Part shown: piece by piece, positions 39,321 through 47,812 of the stretch
How positions within the stretch are numbered: the first letter of the stretch is position 1
Layout of the letters: each line of letters starts with the position of its first letter
Source: Pseudomonas sp. M30-35
GTDB lineage: Bacteria > Pseudomonadota > Gammaproteobacteria > Pseudomonadales > Pseudomonadaceae
NCBI RefSeq assembly: GCF_002163625.1
Contig: NZ_CP020892.1
Location: 3,968,001-4,032,000, forward strand
DNA length: 64,000 nt
Direction: 5' to 3'
Position numbers and translations under genes: made by a program
The notes under the pieces: generated by a model
What the model saw: the letters and a program-made list of their open reading frames with translations, nothing else
Databases searched by the model: none
What the model was told of the DNA's origin: nothing

Positions 39321-39338
39321 TTTAACAGGACAAGACCC

Positions 39339-39947
39339 ATGAGCATCCGCAGAATTGACCTCGCAAACGCAAAGCACATGCCTTGGAAAAATGGCGCCGG
39401 CAGCACCGCAGAACTCGCCATTGCCCCGCCTGGCGCGAGCCTGGAAGATTTTGCCTGGCGCATCAGCAGCGCCAGGGTTGGCGCTCATGGCAGCTTTTCC
39501 AGCTTCACCGGATTGGATCGCAGCCTGGCGATATTGAGTGGTGCAGGCCTGCGCTTGCACACTGAGGATGCGGCTGCGTTTGAACTCACAGCCGACTCTC
39601 AACCTTGGGAGTTTCGGGGCGAGGCAAGCGTATATGCCGAACTGGTTGATGGTGAAGTGACTGATTTCAACGTGATCAGTCGCCGCGCCGATTGGGCGCA
39701 CAATTTGCAGTCTCTGGATATCAGCGCCAACCACAGCTTAGCTGCTGCGGAGCAAACAACAGTGTTGATGATTTACTGCCACGCAGGCGGGCCGCTGACC
39801 TGTCAGTTCAAGGGTGAACAGCAGCTATTAACCGCAGGACAAGGGCTGTTGCTGGACGAGGCAGATGCCAAACAAGCGATCACCCTCAGCACCCGAATGC
39901 CAAGCAAGGTGTACCTGGCGCATCTGCAGCAACGGGCAAGCTACTAA
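39339..39947 (+). CDS. hutD: HutD/Ves family protein
   Basis: HutD (202 residues) is a cupin-fold protein of the HutD/Ves family. It is known genetically in Pseudomonas fluorescens as a factor that limits the upper level of hut expression, possibly by binding formylglutamate or a similar ligand. The conserved start is SIRRIDLANAKHMPWKNGAG, followed by FAWRISSARVGAHGSFSSFT, GLDRSLAILSGAGLRL and DFNVISRRADW. It is divergent from the main hut operon, and both promoters carry the same operator, so co-regulation is expected. ATG 39339 follows an AGGA site. Confidence 0.93.
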   Translation: MSIRRIDLANAKHMPWKNGAGSTAELAIAPPGASLEDFAWRISSARVGAHGSFSSFTGLDRSLAILSGAGLRLHTEDAAAFELTADSQPWEFRGEASVYAELVDGEVTDFNVISRRADWAHNLQSLDISANHSLAAAEQTTVLMIYCHAGGPLTCQFKGEQQLLTAGQGLLLDEADAKQAITLSTRMPSKVYLAHLQQRASY

Positions 39948-40024
39948 ACGCACCGTAGCAAAGCACCTAGCGATGCCCCGTTCGAGAAGATGATTGCATC
40001 ACAGGCACAAATATCCGCAGCTGC

Positions 40025-41113
40025 TCAGCTGCTTTGTGCCTGAATCATCGCCCTCAATCGTTCGCCGTCAATTGCAGGGCAAACACCTTCGGGCTTTTGC
40101 ATTGGCGCATCTTCTGCCGCCAACATGGCGTTTAGCACAGCCTCTTCGGTGGCTTGCACCGCTGCCAAATAGATCGCATCGAAGCACTCATCATTCAGGT
40201 ACTCGAGGTTGAGTCTGGTTTGTGTCAGTTGCGGTAATGGCCGGGGATTAGCCACGCTGAATGCCAGAAAAATATCCCCAGAATTATTACCGCCGGGCGT
40301 ACCGCCGAGCCCAATACCGAGGCCAGCGCGTTGAGCCAAGCGTTTCAACTGGTGAGGCAGCAGCGGCGCATCGGTGGCAATCACTACAATGATTGAGCCA
40401 CGCTCACGCTCCAACCCTTTCGGCGCGGCATCCTCCCAACGTTCGCCGACTGGCGTGCCGAGCACTTTGAACCACTTGCGTTGACCATGATTGGCTTGCA
40501 CCAAGACGCCGAAGGTGTAGTTTTGGCCATCTATCTCAAGGCTACGCGAGGCTGTGCCGGTGCCGCCTTTGAAGCCATAGCAGATCATGCCGTTGCCGCC
40601 GCCAACATTACCTTCGGCGATCTCACCACGCGTGGCTGAGTTTATGGCGGCGAGCGCATCGGCTTCAGTGACGTGCTGACCGTTGATGTCGTTGATCACC
40701 CCGTCGTAAGTTTCTGCAACCACCGGCATCGCCCACAAATGCTCGGCCTGCCAAGCATCCGCGTAATGATTGATGATCCAGCGTGTAGCAGCGTGATGAA
40801 CGATACCCACGCTGTGCGTGTTGGTGATGCACATTGGCCCGACGAAGTAGCCGCCGTGCTCAACCCAATGCGTGCCAGTCATCTCACCGTTGCCATTGAG
40901 CGCGTGAAAACCAGCCCAGACCGGTTGGGGTTCGGATTGATAGCCGCGCGGCAGAATCGCCGTGACCCCAGTTTTCACCTGCTTACCGTTGGCGGCAACA
41001 GCGTTAATGGTTTGGTAGCCAACCAGCACCCCAGGTACATCGGTAATGGCATTGTTCGGGCCGGTTTTGCCGGGCATAGGCAGACCGAGTTCGCGGGCAC
41101 GGAGCTTAGCCAT
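40025..41113 (-). CDS. P1 family (DmpA-like) beta-aminopeptidase
   Basis: This 362-residue protein belongs to peptidase family S58 (DmpA/BapA), N-terminal-nucleophile enzymes that cleave themselves into two chains and remove N-terminal residues, including D- and beta-amino acids. Typical boxes are NAITDVPGVLVGYQTI, GNVGGGNGMICYGFKGGTGT and LAQRAGLGIGLGGTPGGNNS. The self-cleavage site is probably Gly239-Ser240 in ERERGSIIVVIATDAP; Ser240 would be the new N-terminal nucleophile. I chose ATG 41113 (MAKLRARELG), which overlaps the stop of the upstream permease. It is the last gene of a polyamine-type ABC transporter operon, which suggests a substrate amide or peptide brought in by that system. 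Confidence 0.88.
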   Translation of the reverse strand: MAKLRARELGLPMPGKTGPNNAITDVPGVLVGYQTINAVAANGKQVKTGVTAILPRGYQSEPQPVWAGFHALNGNGEMTGTHWVEHGGYFVGPMCITNTHSVGIVHHAATRWIINHYADAWQAEHLWAMPVVAETYDGVINDINGQHVTEADALAAINSATRGEIAEGNVGGGNGMICYGFKGGTGTASRSLEIDGQNYTFGVLVQANHGQRKWFKVLGTPVGERWEDAAPKGLERERGSIIVVIATDAPLLPHQLKRLAQRAGLGIGLGGTPGGNNSGDIFLAFSVANPRPLPQLTQTRLNLEYLNDECFDAIYLAAVQATEEAVLNAMLAAEDAPMQKPEGVCPAIDGERLRAMIQAQSS

Positions 41114-41966
41114 GTGTGTCTTCCTTGGTTGTCGCGGGCTGACGACTGCGCAGGTATAAACCGACCGCAGCGATAATGAATGAAGCAATCAGCAGCAGTG
41201 TCGCGATGGCGTTGATCTCAGGTTTGATGCCCCGACGGATCATGCCGTAGATATAAACCGGCAAGGTGGTTGAATCGACGCCGGAGATGAAATACGTAAT
41301 CACCAGATCGTCCATCGAAATGATAAACGCCAGCAACGCACCACCGATTACCCCCGGCAAAATCAACGGCAATGTGATGCGTCGGAAAGTCCACCAAGGC
41401 GATGCCCCGAGATCTGCTGAGGCTTCCTCAAGGCGTGTGTCCATCCCGGCCAGCCGCGCGCTGACCACCAGAAATACATAGCTGATGAGGAAGGTGCAGT
41501 GACCGATGATGATCGAGGTTTTGCCCAATGGCATGCCAACCCCAACGAAAAAAATCAACAGCGCGATACCCAGCACAATGTCAGGCATCAGCATCGGCAT
41601 AAACATCAGCACCCGGTAAAACCCTTGCAAGCGGAAGCGGTATCGCGCCAACGCTAGCGCCATCAACGTACCGGCAATCGTTGATATGGTGGTGGTGCTT
41701 AAGGCAATGATCAGGCTGGTACGCAAGGCCGCCAATAACTGGTCAGTGGACTCGACATACATCGCGCTTGAGCCAAGGCTGTTGGACATGCCGAACAACG
41801 AGCGATACCAGTCGAGCGATGCGCCACTCCAGATCATCATGTTGATCGGGTTGGAGTTGAACGAATAGATCACAATCAGCGCGATCGGCAGATACAGAAA
41901 AATGAAGAACGCTAAGCTATAGCCACCGAGCAAACCACGACCAATGCGTGCCATTAGTGAGTTCAT
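41106..41966 (-). CDS. Polyamine-type ABC transporter permease (PotI-like)
   Basis: This 286-residue inner-membrane permease has six hydrophobic segments. The EAA motif that contacts the ATPase is LEEASADLGASPWWTFRRIT followed by LPLILPGVIGGALLAF. It is the second permease of the set and resembles PotC/PotI. It overlaps the start of the peptidase gene and is itself overlapped by the first permease (ATG 41966, 4-nt overlap). The substrate is inferred to be putrescine or a related polyamine from family resemblance only. Confidence 0.88.
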   Translation of the reverse strand: MNSLMARIGRGLLGGYSLAFFIFLYLPIALIVIYSFNSNPINMMIWSGASLDWYRSLFGMSNSLGSSAMYVESTDQLLAALRTSLIIALSTTTISTIAGTLMALALARYRFRLQGFYRVLMFMPMLMPDIVLGIALLIFFVGVGMPLGKTSIIIGHCTFLISYVFLVVSARLAGMDTRLEEASADLGASPWWTFRRITLPLILPGVIGGALLAFIISMDDLVITYFISGVDSTTLPVYIYGMIRRGIKPEINAIATLLLIASFIIAAVGLYLRSRQPATTKEDTHG

Positions 41967-42853
41967 TGCGCACCTGCCTTGTTGCGACTCTGAGCCAGCG
42001 CATTAAGGGTCAGGCACACCAATACCGAGACCATAAGAAGCATTGCCAGTGCAGCGCCGAATGGCCAGTTACGGGCGGCAAGAAACTGTTGCTCGACCAA
42101 ACTGCCGATCATCAAAACCTGCGCGCCACCCAGCAACGACGGCACAATGAAGTTACCTAAGCTGGGGATGAATACGATGATCGAACCCGCCGCGATGCCT
42201 GGCAGTGTCATGGGAAAAATGATTTTCCAAAAACTCTGCCAGCGACTGGCTCCCAGGTCGGCTGAAGCCTCAAGCAAGCGGCGGTCAAGTTTTTCAACAC
42301 TGGCGTAAACCGGCATGAACATAAAAGGGATAAAGATATAGGTCATGCCAATCAGCACCGCGGTTTCGGTGTAGATCAGATTGATCGGGGTATTGATGCC
42401 CAGTGCCAAGAGGATTGTGTTGATAAAGCCACTCGGCCGCAGAATTATCACCCAGGCGTAGAGGCGCACGATCAGGCTGGTGAAAAACGGCAGCGTGATA
42501 AGGAACAGGCAGAAGTTGCGCCTCTTTTCCGGCTGGCGGGCAACCCAGAACGCAGCGGGATAACACACCAGTAGCGTCAGCACGACAGTGATCGCCGCGA
42601 GCTTGAACGAGCGCAGGATTATTTCCAGGTAAACAGGATCGAACTCTTCCAGCGTGCCATCGGCCCAGCCCAGTACACGACCAAAATTGTCTGGGTAAAA
42701 ATTCCACTCGACACCGCCGTAGAGGCCGGGCTCAAGCAGGCTGTACGTTGCCATAATCGCCAGCGGTGCGAGGAAGAACAGGCCAATCACAAATGTCGCA
42801 GGGCTCAACAAGCCAATCAACTGCAGGCGCCGACGGCCCGCTAAGCTGCTCAT
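41963..42853 (-). CDS. Polyamine-type ABC transporter permease (PotH-like)
   Basis: This 296-residue permease has six hydrophobic segments and resembles PotB/PotH. The EAA loop is LLEASADLGASRWQSFWKII, followed by FPMTLPGIAAGSIIVFIPSL. The long periplasmic region between the first two helices (LEPGLYGGVEWNFYPDNFGR) is usual for the first permease of this family. It overlaps the ATPase stop and the second permease start by 4 nt each, so the three transporter genes are translationally coupled. Confidence 0.88.
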   Translation of the reverse strand: MSSLAGRRRLQLIGLLSPATFVIGLFFLAPLAIMATYSLLEPGLYGGVEWNFYPDNFGRVLGWADGTLEEFDPVYLEIILRSFKLAAITVVLTLLVCYPAAFWVARQPEKRRNFCLFLITLPFFTSLIVRLYAWVIILRPSGFINTILLALGINTPINLIYTETAVLIGMTYIFIPFMFMPVYASVEKLDRRLLEASADLGASRWQSFWKIIFPMTLPGIAAGSIIVFIPSLGNFIVPSLLGGAQVLMIGSLVEQQFLAARNWPFGAALAMLLMVSVLVCLTLNALAQSRNKAGAQ

Positions 42854-43968
42854 TGCTTAGCCTCATCAAGCAGGTGTACGCCGTCCAGCGCATAGCGCAA
42901 TTGCAGGCTGCTGCCAGGCTGTAGACGGTGTAAATCATGGCGGCCAGTATCACGAATAACAGCCTTTACCTGCATACCATGCGCAGTTCGCAGGCTGACT
43001 TCAAAGTCTTTGCCGACAAACAGCGTCTGCTCAATGATACCTTCCAGCGCCGCACTATTTCCGCCGACACTGTCGAGCTGAAACTGCTCAGGACGTAACA
43101 TTGCTTGCAGTTTTTGACCAACCTGCAGCTGTGTGGCCGGTACGTGCAACACATCTCCCTGCTCACTGCGCAACTGCGCTACACCCGCGTTGACAGCCAC
43201 GACGCTGACATCGAACAGATTGCTTTCACCGATGAAACCCGCGACGAAGGCGTTGGCCGGGCGGTCGTATATCTCGGTTGGCGTACCAATTTGCTGAATA
43301 AGGCCGCCGTTGAGTATGACGATGCGATCAGACATGGTCAGCGCTTCTTCCTGGTCGTGGGTGACGAAGACGAAGGCGATGCCCAATTCATGCTGCAGCT
43401 TCTTTAGCTCGCGCTGCATGCTTTGGCGTAACTGGCGGTCGAGCGCCGACAGAGGTTCATCAAGCAGTAGCAGCGCTGGGCGATCGATCAATGCCCGAGC
43501 CAGTGCCACACGTTGTTGCTGGCCACCGGAAAGCTGGCCGGGTTTGCGCCGCTCCAGGCCCTCAAGACCGACTAGCTCGAGCGCTTCGCCTATGCGCTGA
43601 CGGCGTTCCGTTTTTCCAACGCCTTGTACTTCCAGCGCATAGCCGACGTTGTCACCCACACTCATGTGGGGAAACAACGCGTAGCTTTGAAATACCGTGT
43701 GTACCGGACGCCGATGCGCTGGCACGTTGTTCATTGGCTTGTTTTGAATCAGCAGTTCACCGCCGTCCAATTGTTCAAAACCACTGACCGTGCGCAGCAG
43801 GGTTGTTTTTCCACAGCCCGAAGGGCCGAGCAGAGTCACGAATTCATTGGCACCGACACTCAGGTCAATACCATCCAGCGCGCGCACCACGTGACCTTCG
43901 GGGGCTTGATAGTGCTTCACCGCGCCACGTATTTCGACGACCGGCGCAATACGGGTGTAAACGCTCAT
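42850..43968 (-). CDS. Polyamine-type ABC transporter ATP-binding protein (PotG-like)
   Basis: This 372-residue ATPase powers the importer at the inner face of the membrane. Walker A is [12 protein letters not shown], the signature is [16 protein letters not shown], and Walker B is [15 protein letters not shown]. The switch His is in [13 protein letters not shown]-terminal TOBE domain (about residues 285-365) probably senses substrate or regulates activity, as in PotA/PotG. It is followed by the two permeases with 4-nt overlaps and preceded by the binding-protein gene, from which a small hairpin (43981-44000) separates it. Confidence 0.92.
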   Translation of the reverse strand: MSVYTRIAPVVEIRGAVKHYQAPEGHVVRALDGIDLSVGANEFVTLLGPSGCGKTTLLRTVSGFEQLDGGELLIQNKPMNNVPAHRRPVHTVFQSYALFPHMSVGDNVGYALEVQGVGKTERRQRIGEALELVGLEGLERRKPGQLSGGQQQRVALARALIDRPALLLLDEPLSALDRQLRQSMQRELKKLQHELGIAFVFVTHDQEEALTMSDRIVILNGGLIQQIGTPTEIYDRPANAFVAGFIGESNLFDVSVVAVNAGVAQLRSEQGDVLHVPATQLQVGQKLQAMLRPEQFQLDSVGGNSAALEGIIEQTLFVGKDFEVSLRTAHGMQVKAVIRDTGRHDLHRLQPGSSLQLRYALDGVHLLDEAKQ

Positions 43969-43980
43969 GTATAACTCCGT

Positions 43981-44000
43981 CCCGGCCTCAAGTGGCCGGG
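43981..44000 (-). other. Intercistronic hairpin after the binding-protein gene
   Basis: A 7-bp GC stem (CCCGGCC/GGCCGGG) with a 6-nt loop between the binding-protein gene and the ATPase gene. Such hairpins often protect the 5' segment so that the binding protein is made in excess. This role is inference. Confidence 0.45.
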
Positions 44001-44037
44001 ATTAACAGCGGGAGATCAGGCGGGGACCGCCAACGAC

Positions 44038-45075
44038 TCAGTTGGCGGTGCGCACCTTGGTCCACGTGCGGTCGTACTGTTTGAGCGCTCTGCCGATGTC
44101 TTCAAACATCTGCAGCTTGGCCATCACTTCAGCCGGCGGATTAATCTGTGGATCGTTACGCAGCTCGTCGGGCAGCAGCTTAAGTGCCGCCTTGTTCGGC
44201 GTGCCATTGGTTTGCTGTTCGGTATTGAGCGCGGCGATTTCAGGCTTCAGGAAGAACTCCATAAACCGCTTGGCGTTGGCCTTATTCGGCGCATTCTTGA
44301 GTACGCAAATATCTTCTTGATACATGGTCGCACCGCCTTTTGGGATCACATAGGCGAGCTTCTCCGGCTCTTGTTTGACATACCTTTCGGCGCCAACGAA
44401 GTACTGCGCGGCGGCCGCATCACCAGACTGAACCATCGGCACGCTGTCATAAGTGAAGGCGGATATTAACGGTTTGCGTTCCAGCAGCCAGTCGGCAGCC
44501 AACTTTAGATCATCACGGTTGGTACTGTTAACCGACTTACCGTTCTCGATCAGGCCAACGCCGAGGGTTTCGCGCATGTCGTCGAGCATAATGACTTTCT
44601 TGCCAGCTTTGGCTTCAGCGAAGAAGTCATCCCAGGTCTCAATCGGTTTGGAAACCTTGGTCTTGTTGTAGAAAATACCGACTGTGCCCCATGCATAAGG
44701 CAAGCAGTACTCGCCTTTGGGGTCAGTCTTGGAACGCAAGAATTGCGGGTCGATATTGGCAAAGCCCGGACTCTGGTTGATGTTGGTTTTTTCCAACAAC
44801 CCCAACGCGGCCATGCTGTCGTGCATGTGTACCGATGGGAAGACGATATCGTAGCCACTGGCACCAGCCTGTAATTTGGCGAGCATTTCCTCGTTACTGC
44901 CATAGGTGTCGAGTGAAACCTTGACACCGGTTTCAGCAGTGAAGCGTTTTAGCACTTCGGGGTTTATATAGTCGCCCCAGTTATACAGATGCAGCTTTTC
45001 AGCGGCCTGCAAACCATTGGCGGCGAGAAGTGCGCCGAGGGCGACGTAGCGGGTAGTTTTACGCAGTGCGAGCAT
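44038..45075 (-). CDS. Polyamine-type ABC transporter substrate-binding protein (PotD/PotF-like)
   Basis: This 345-residue periplasmic binding protein has a signal peptide (LRKTTRYVALGALLAANGL, cut after QAA). The mature part begins KLHLYNWGDYINPEVLKRF, the PotD/PotF hallmark, and continues with YDIVFPSVHMHDSMAALGLL and LPYAWGTVGIFYNKTKV. A polyamine is the likely ligand, though related proteins bind other cations. I chose ATG 45075, which gives the signal peptide and has an AGGATC site; the frame is open 69 codons further upstream without homology. It is the first gene of the operon and divergent from the RpiR gene. Confidence 0.9.
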   Translation of the reverse strand: MLALRKTTRYVALGALLAANGLQAAEKLHLYNWGDYINPEVLKRFTAETGVKVSLDTYGSNEEMLAKLQAGASGYDIVFPSVHMHDSMAALGLLEKTNINQSPGFANIDPQFLRSKTDPKGEYCLPYAWGTVGIFYNKTKVSKPIETWDDFFAEAKAGKKVIMLDDMRETLGVGLIENGKSVNSTNRDDLKLAADWLLERKPLISAFTYDSVPMVQSGDAAAAQYFVGAERYVKQEPEKLAYVIPKGGATMYQEDICVLKNAPNKANAKRFMEFFLKPEIAALNTEQQTNGTPNKAALKLLPDELRNDPQINPPAEVMAKLQMFEDIGRALKQYDRTWTKVRTAN

Positions 45076-45320
45076 GATCCTGTTCTCCGTTGCTGGGTCG
45101 TACTGATGCAGCACGACTGCTGTAATTATTGTTGCGGCAGGAAAAGCGAGACCGGATGGCGGCAGGATGCTGGGTCTTGTTGAGTTGCGCAGACTTACCC
45201 ATGAGGCTGTCGACCGATATCTCATTGCGGTGCAATTTGAGAATAGAGTATATTTATTCCAAAGACCAACACATTGATACATTAATTCCAGAATTATTTA
45301 TCATAACCAAGGGTACGCAC

Positions 45321-46163
45321 ATGCTCGACAGCAGGATAGAACGTCTCGAAGGCAAGCTGACACCGGCTGAACGCACGCTGCTGGCCTATATCCAAGCCAA
45401 CCAGGAAACGCTCGTGTTTGAGACCGGGGCCACGCTTGCGACCAAGAGCGGTGTCAGCCCGAATACTGTCAGCCGTTTTTTGCGCCGCCTGGGCTACAAA
45501 GGCCTGAAAAGCTTAAAAGAAGAGCTTCGTGACGATGTGCGAATGCGGTCACTGCTCAACACCACTCTGATCGAACGCATGCAGCAACCGGAAGACCTCG
45601 TTGCTCATTTGCATCAGGAGGTGGCCGCGCTCAACGAGTTTGCCGACCAGCTTGGCAGTCAATATTGGCATGACATCGTCGCCAAGGTTAGTCAGGCCGA
45701 GCGGGTGTTTGTCTGCGGTTTCCAGACAATTCGCGGCTTGGCAGAAGATTTCGCCAACCGCCTCGCGCTGGTACGTTCCGGTGCAGAGTTTCTTGATCTT
45801 TACAGTGGCGTGCTCGGCCACTGGATTGACAGCCACGACCAGCAATGTTGCGTGATCCTGATTGACGTTGCGCCCTACGCTGACGCGGGTATCTCCTTTG
45901 CACAGAACTGCCTGAAGCAAAATACCGATCTGGTGGTTTTCACCGATGAATACGGCATCGCCAAGCACCTCGACACGCCCAACATCATCACCATGAAAAC
46001 CAAGACCGGCTTAATTTTAGAATCAACCGCCGGTCTGACCAGCGCCTTGAACGTGCTGCTGCACTGCGTGGCAGCGCAACACAAGGACCAGCTCCAAGAC
46101 CGTCTTGATGCCTATCGCGCTAGGGTTGAAAGCCTGCGACTGTATCGCGCAACGAGCAAGTGA
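45321..46163 (+). CDS. RpiR family transcriptional regulator
   Basis: This 280-residue regulator has an N-terminal helix-turn-helix of the RpiR type (TPAERTLLAYIQANQETLVF, ATLATKSGVSPNTVSRFLRR, LGYKGLKSLKEELRDD) and a C-terminal SIS domain (residues about 120-255: ERVFVCGFQTIRGLAEDFAN, CVILIDVAPYADAGISFAQN). SIS domains usually bind sugar phosphates; the ligand here is unknown. I chose ATG 45321 because the family starts near MLDSRIERLEGKLTPAERTL; the long upstream extension looks non-coding. Divergence from the ABC transporter operon, with a 245-nt shared region, makes that operon the most likely target. Confidence 0.88.
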   Translation: MLDSRIERLEGKLTPAERTLLAYIQANQETLVFETGATLATKSGVSPNTVSRFLRRLGYKGLKSLKEELRDDVRMRSLLNTTLIERMQQPEDLVAHLHQEVAALNEFADQLGSQYWHDIVAKVSQAERVFVCGFQTIRGLAEDFANRLALVRSGAEFLDLYSGVLGHWIDSHDQQCCVILIDVAPYADAGISFAQNCLKQNTDLVVFTDEYGIAKHLDTPNIITMKTKTGLILESTAGLTSALNVLLHCVAAQHKDQLQDRLDAYRARVESLRLYRATSK

Positions 46164-46260
46164 CAACTTTCTATGCGCTTGACGCTGCCCAAACGCTGCA
46201 CAGCCACGCAAAGCGCGGGTACTCATTATTCAGCCGCAGCATGGAGCGACTGATAGCTAT

Positions 46261-46293
46261 ACAAAAAATCCCGCGCATCGCGGGATTTTTTGT
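46261..46293. terminator. Bidirectional terminator between rpiR-like and spuD-like genes
   Basis: A 15-bp perfect stem (arms start ACAAAAAATCCCGCG) with a 3-nt loop (CAT), with T6 on each exit side. It serves both convergent genes. Confidence 0.93.
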
Positions 46294-46305
46294 GGCTGTA
46301 CGCGA

Positions 46306-47382
46306 TTAGATCCCGCTCTTTACCTTGCTCCAGATTCGCGTGCGAACGCGGTCAATTTTGAGCGGCATCGCCTCCAGCGTATACAGGTTAGCCATGACCT
46401 CTTGCGGTGGATAAACCTTGTTATCCGCCTTCAGCGCCGGATCAACCAAACTATCGGCGGCACCATTGCCGTTGGCGTAATGCACGAAATTAGTGATGTT
46501 AGCCATTACCTCGGGCTGCAGCAGATAGTTCATAAACGCATAACCTGCGGCTGGGTTTTTGCTGTCTGCTGGCATGGCCACCATATCAAACCACAGCGGT
46601 GCGCCCTCTTTAGGCACGACGTATTCGATATTCACTCCATTGTTCGCTTCAGCCGCGCGGCTAGCGGACTGCATGATGTCGCCTGAGAAGCCTACGGCAA
46701 CACAGATATCGCCATTGGCAAGGTCACTGACGTACTTTGATGAGTGAAAATACAATACGTTCTTGCGCATTTGCAGGAGCAAGGCTTCAGCTTTTTTGTA
46801 ATCAGCCGGATCTTTACTGTGATGAGGCAAACCCAGGTAGTGCAATGCAATCGGCAACAGTTCAGGGCCATTATCCAGTACCGCAACCCCACATTGGCTG
46901 AGCTTTTCCATGTTTTCTGGCTTGAAGATCAGCTCCCATGAATCCAACGGAACGTCAGGCCCCAACACCTCCTTGAGCTTGTCGACGTTGTAGCCGATAC
47001 CCGTTGTGCCCCACAGATAAGGGAAACCATGCTGGTTGCCTGGGTCATTGGTTTGCAATGCTTTGAGCAACGCTGGATTAAGGTATTTCCAGTTCGGTAG
47101 CTGGCTCTTATCAAGGTTTTTTAATGCGCCGCCTTTGATTTGCCGCGCCATGAAGTGATCAGAAGGAAACACCACGTCATAACCGGAATGCCCGGCCATC
47201 AACTTGGCGTCGAGCGTCTCATTACTGTCGTAGACATCATAGTGATTGCCAATGCCCGTGGCCTTTTGGAAGTTTGCCAGGGTGTCAGGAGCAATATATT
47301 CAGACCAGTTGTAGACGCGCACAGCCTCGGTGGCCTGGCACGTTGAAGCCAGCAACAGCATTGGGATGAGTTTCTTTAGCAT
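46306..47382 (-). CDS. Polyamine-binding periplasmic protein (SpuD/PotF-like)
   Basis: This 358-residue protein has a signal peptide (MLKKLIPMLLLASTCQAT) and a PotF/SpuD-type binding domain: VRVYNWSEYIAPDTLANFQK, SGYDVVFPSDHFMARQIKGG, HGFPYLWGTTGIGYNVDKL, and WFDMVAMPADSKNPAAGYAF. It is closer to the SpuD/SpuE group of P. aeruginosa than the PotF-like protein at 44038. No permease or ATPase gene is attached to it, so it may feed the nearby transporter or another one. It is the last gene of an oxidoreductase-cupin-binding-protein operon, 34 nt after the cupin gene. ATG 47382 follows AGAGG. Confidence 0.9.
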   Translation of the reverse strand: MLKKLIPMLLLASTCQATEAVRVYNWSEYIAPDTLANFQKATGIGNHYDVYDSNETLDAKLMAGHSGYDVVFPSDHFMARQIKGGALKNLDKSQLPNWKYLNPALLKALQTNDPGNQHGFPYLWGTTGIGYNVDKLKEVLGPDVPLDSWELIFKPENMEKLSQCGVAVLDNGPELLPIALHYLGLPHHSKDPADYKKAEALLLQMRKNVLYFHSSKYVSDLANGDICVAVGFSGDIMQSASRAAEANNGVNIEYVVPKEGAPLWFDMVAMPADSKNPAAGYAFMNYLLQPEVMANITNFVHYANGNGAADSLVDPALKADNKVYPPQEVMANLYTLEAMPLKIDRVRTRIWSKVKSGI

Positions 47383-47416
47383 GACGCTTACCTCTACTTC
47401 TTGTTGTTTTAATCTG

Positions 47417-47758
47417 TTAAAAAATCAGCACGTAGCTCTTACGCAGGGTTTCCTGAATATCCCAAACCCCCATTGAATTGGCCGGGAGCAAAATTGCATC
47501 ACCGGCCTCAATCACCACAGGCTCGCCGCCGTCTGGGGTGAAGGTGGCGCGACCGGCGATAAAGTGACAAAACTCCTGCTGCACAATCTGCCGTCTCCAG
47601 CGTCCCGGTGTGCACTCCCAAACCCCGGTTTCGACGCCGTCAGCGCGTTCAACGCTGTGGGTCGAAGCAATGGCCACGGGTTCACTAAGCGGCACGGCAA
47701 CGGGATTGGATTCATCCAGCAACAGTGTTGCGGTCTGTTTGAATTGAGTGATGCTCAT
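47417..47758 (-). CDS. Small cupin-domain protein
   Basis: This encodes 113 residues forming a single cupin barrel of the DUF861/Cupin_3 type (VWECTPGRWRRQIVQQEFCH, FIAGRATFTPDGGEPVVIEA, GDAILLPANSMGVWDIQETL). Metal-ligand positions of classical cupins are only partly kept, as usual for this subgroup. Small cupins of this type often sit next to polyamine catabolism genes, but the reaction is not known. It lies 54 nt after the FAD oxidoreductase gene and 34 nt before the SpuD-like gene. Confidence 0.85.
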   Translation of the reverse strand: MSITQFKQTATLLLDESNPVAVPLSEPVAIASTHSVERADGVETGVWECTPGRWRRQIVQQEFCHFIAGRATFTPDGGEPVVIEAGDAILLPANSMGVWDIQETLRKSYVLIF

Positions 47759-47812
47759 CGTTCTGCCCTGTTGTTATGGGTTATGAGGTTGTTCCACAGA
47801 AGGCCCATGCGA

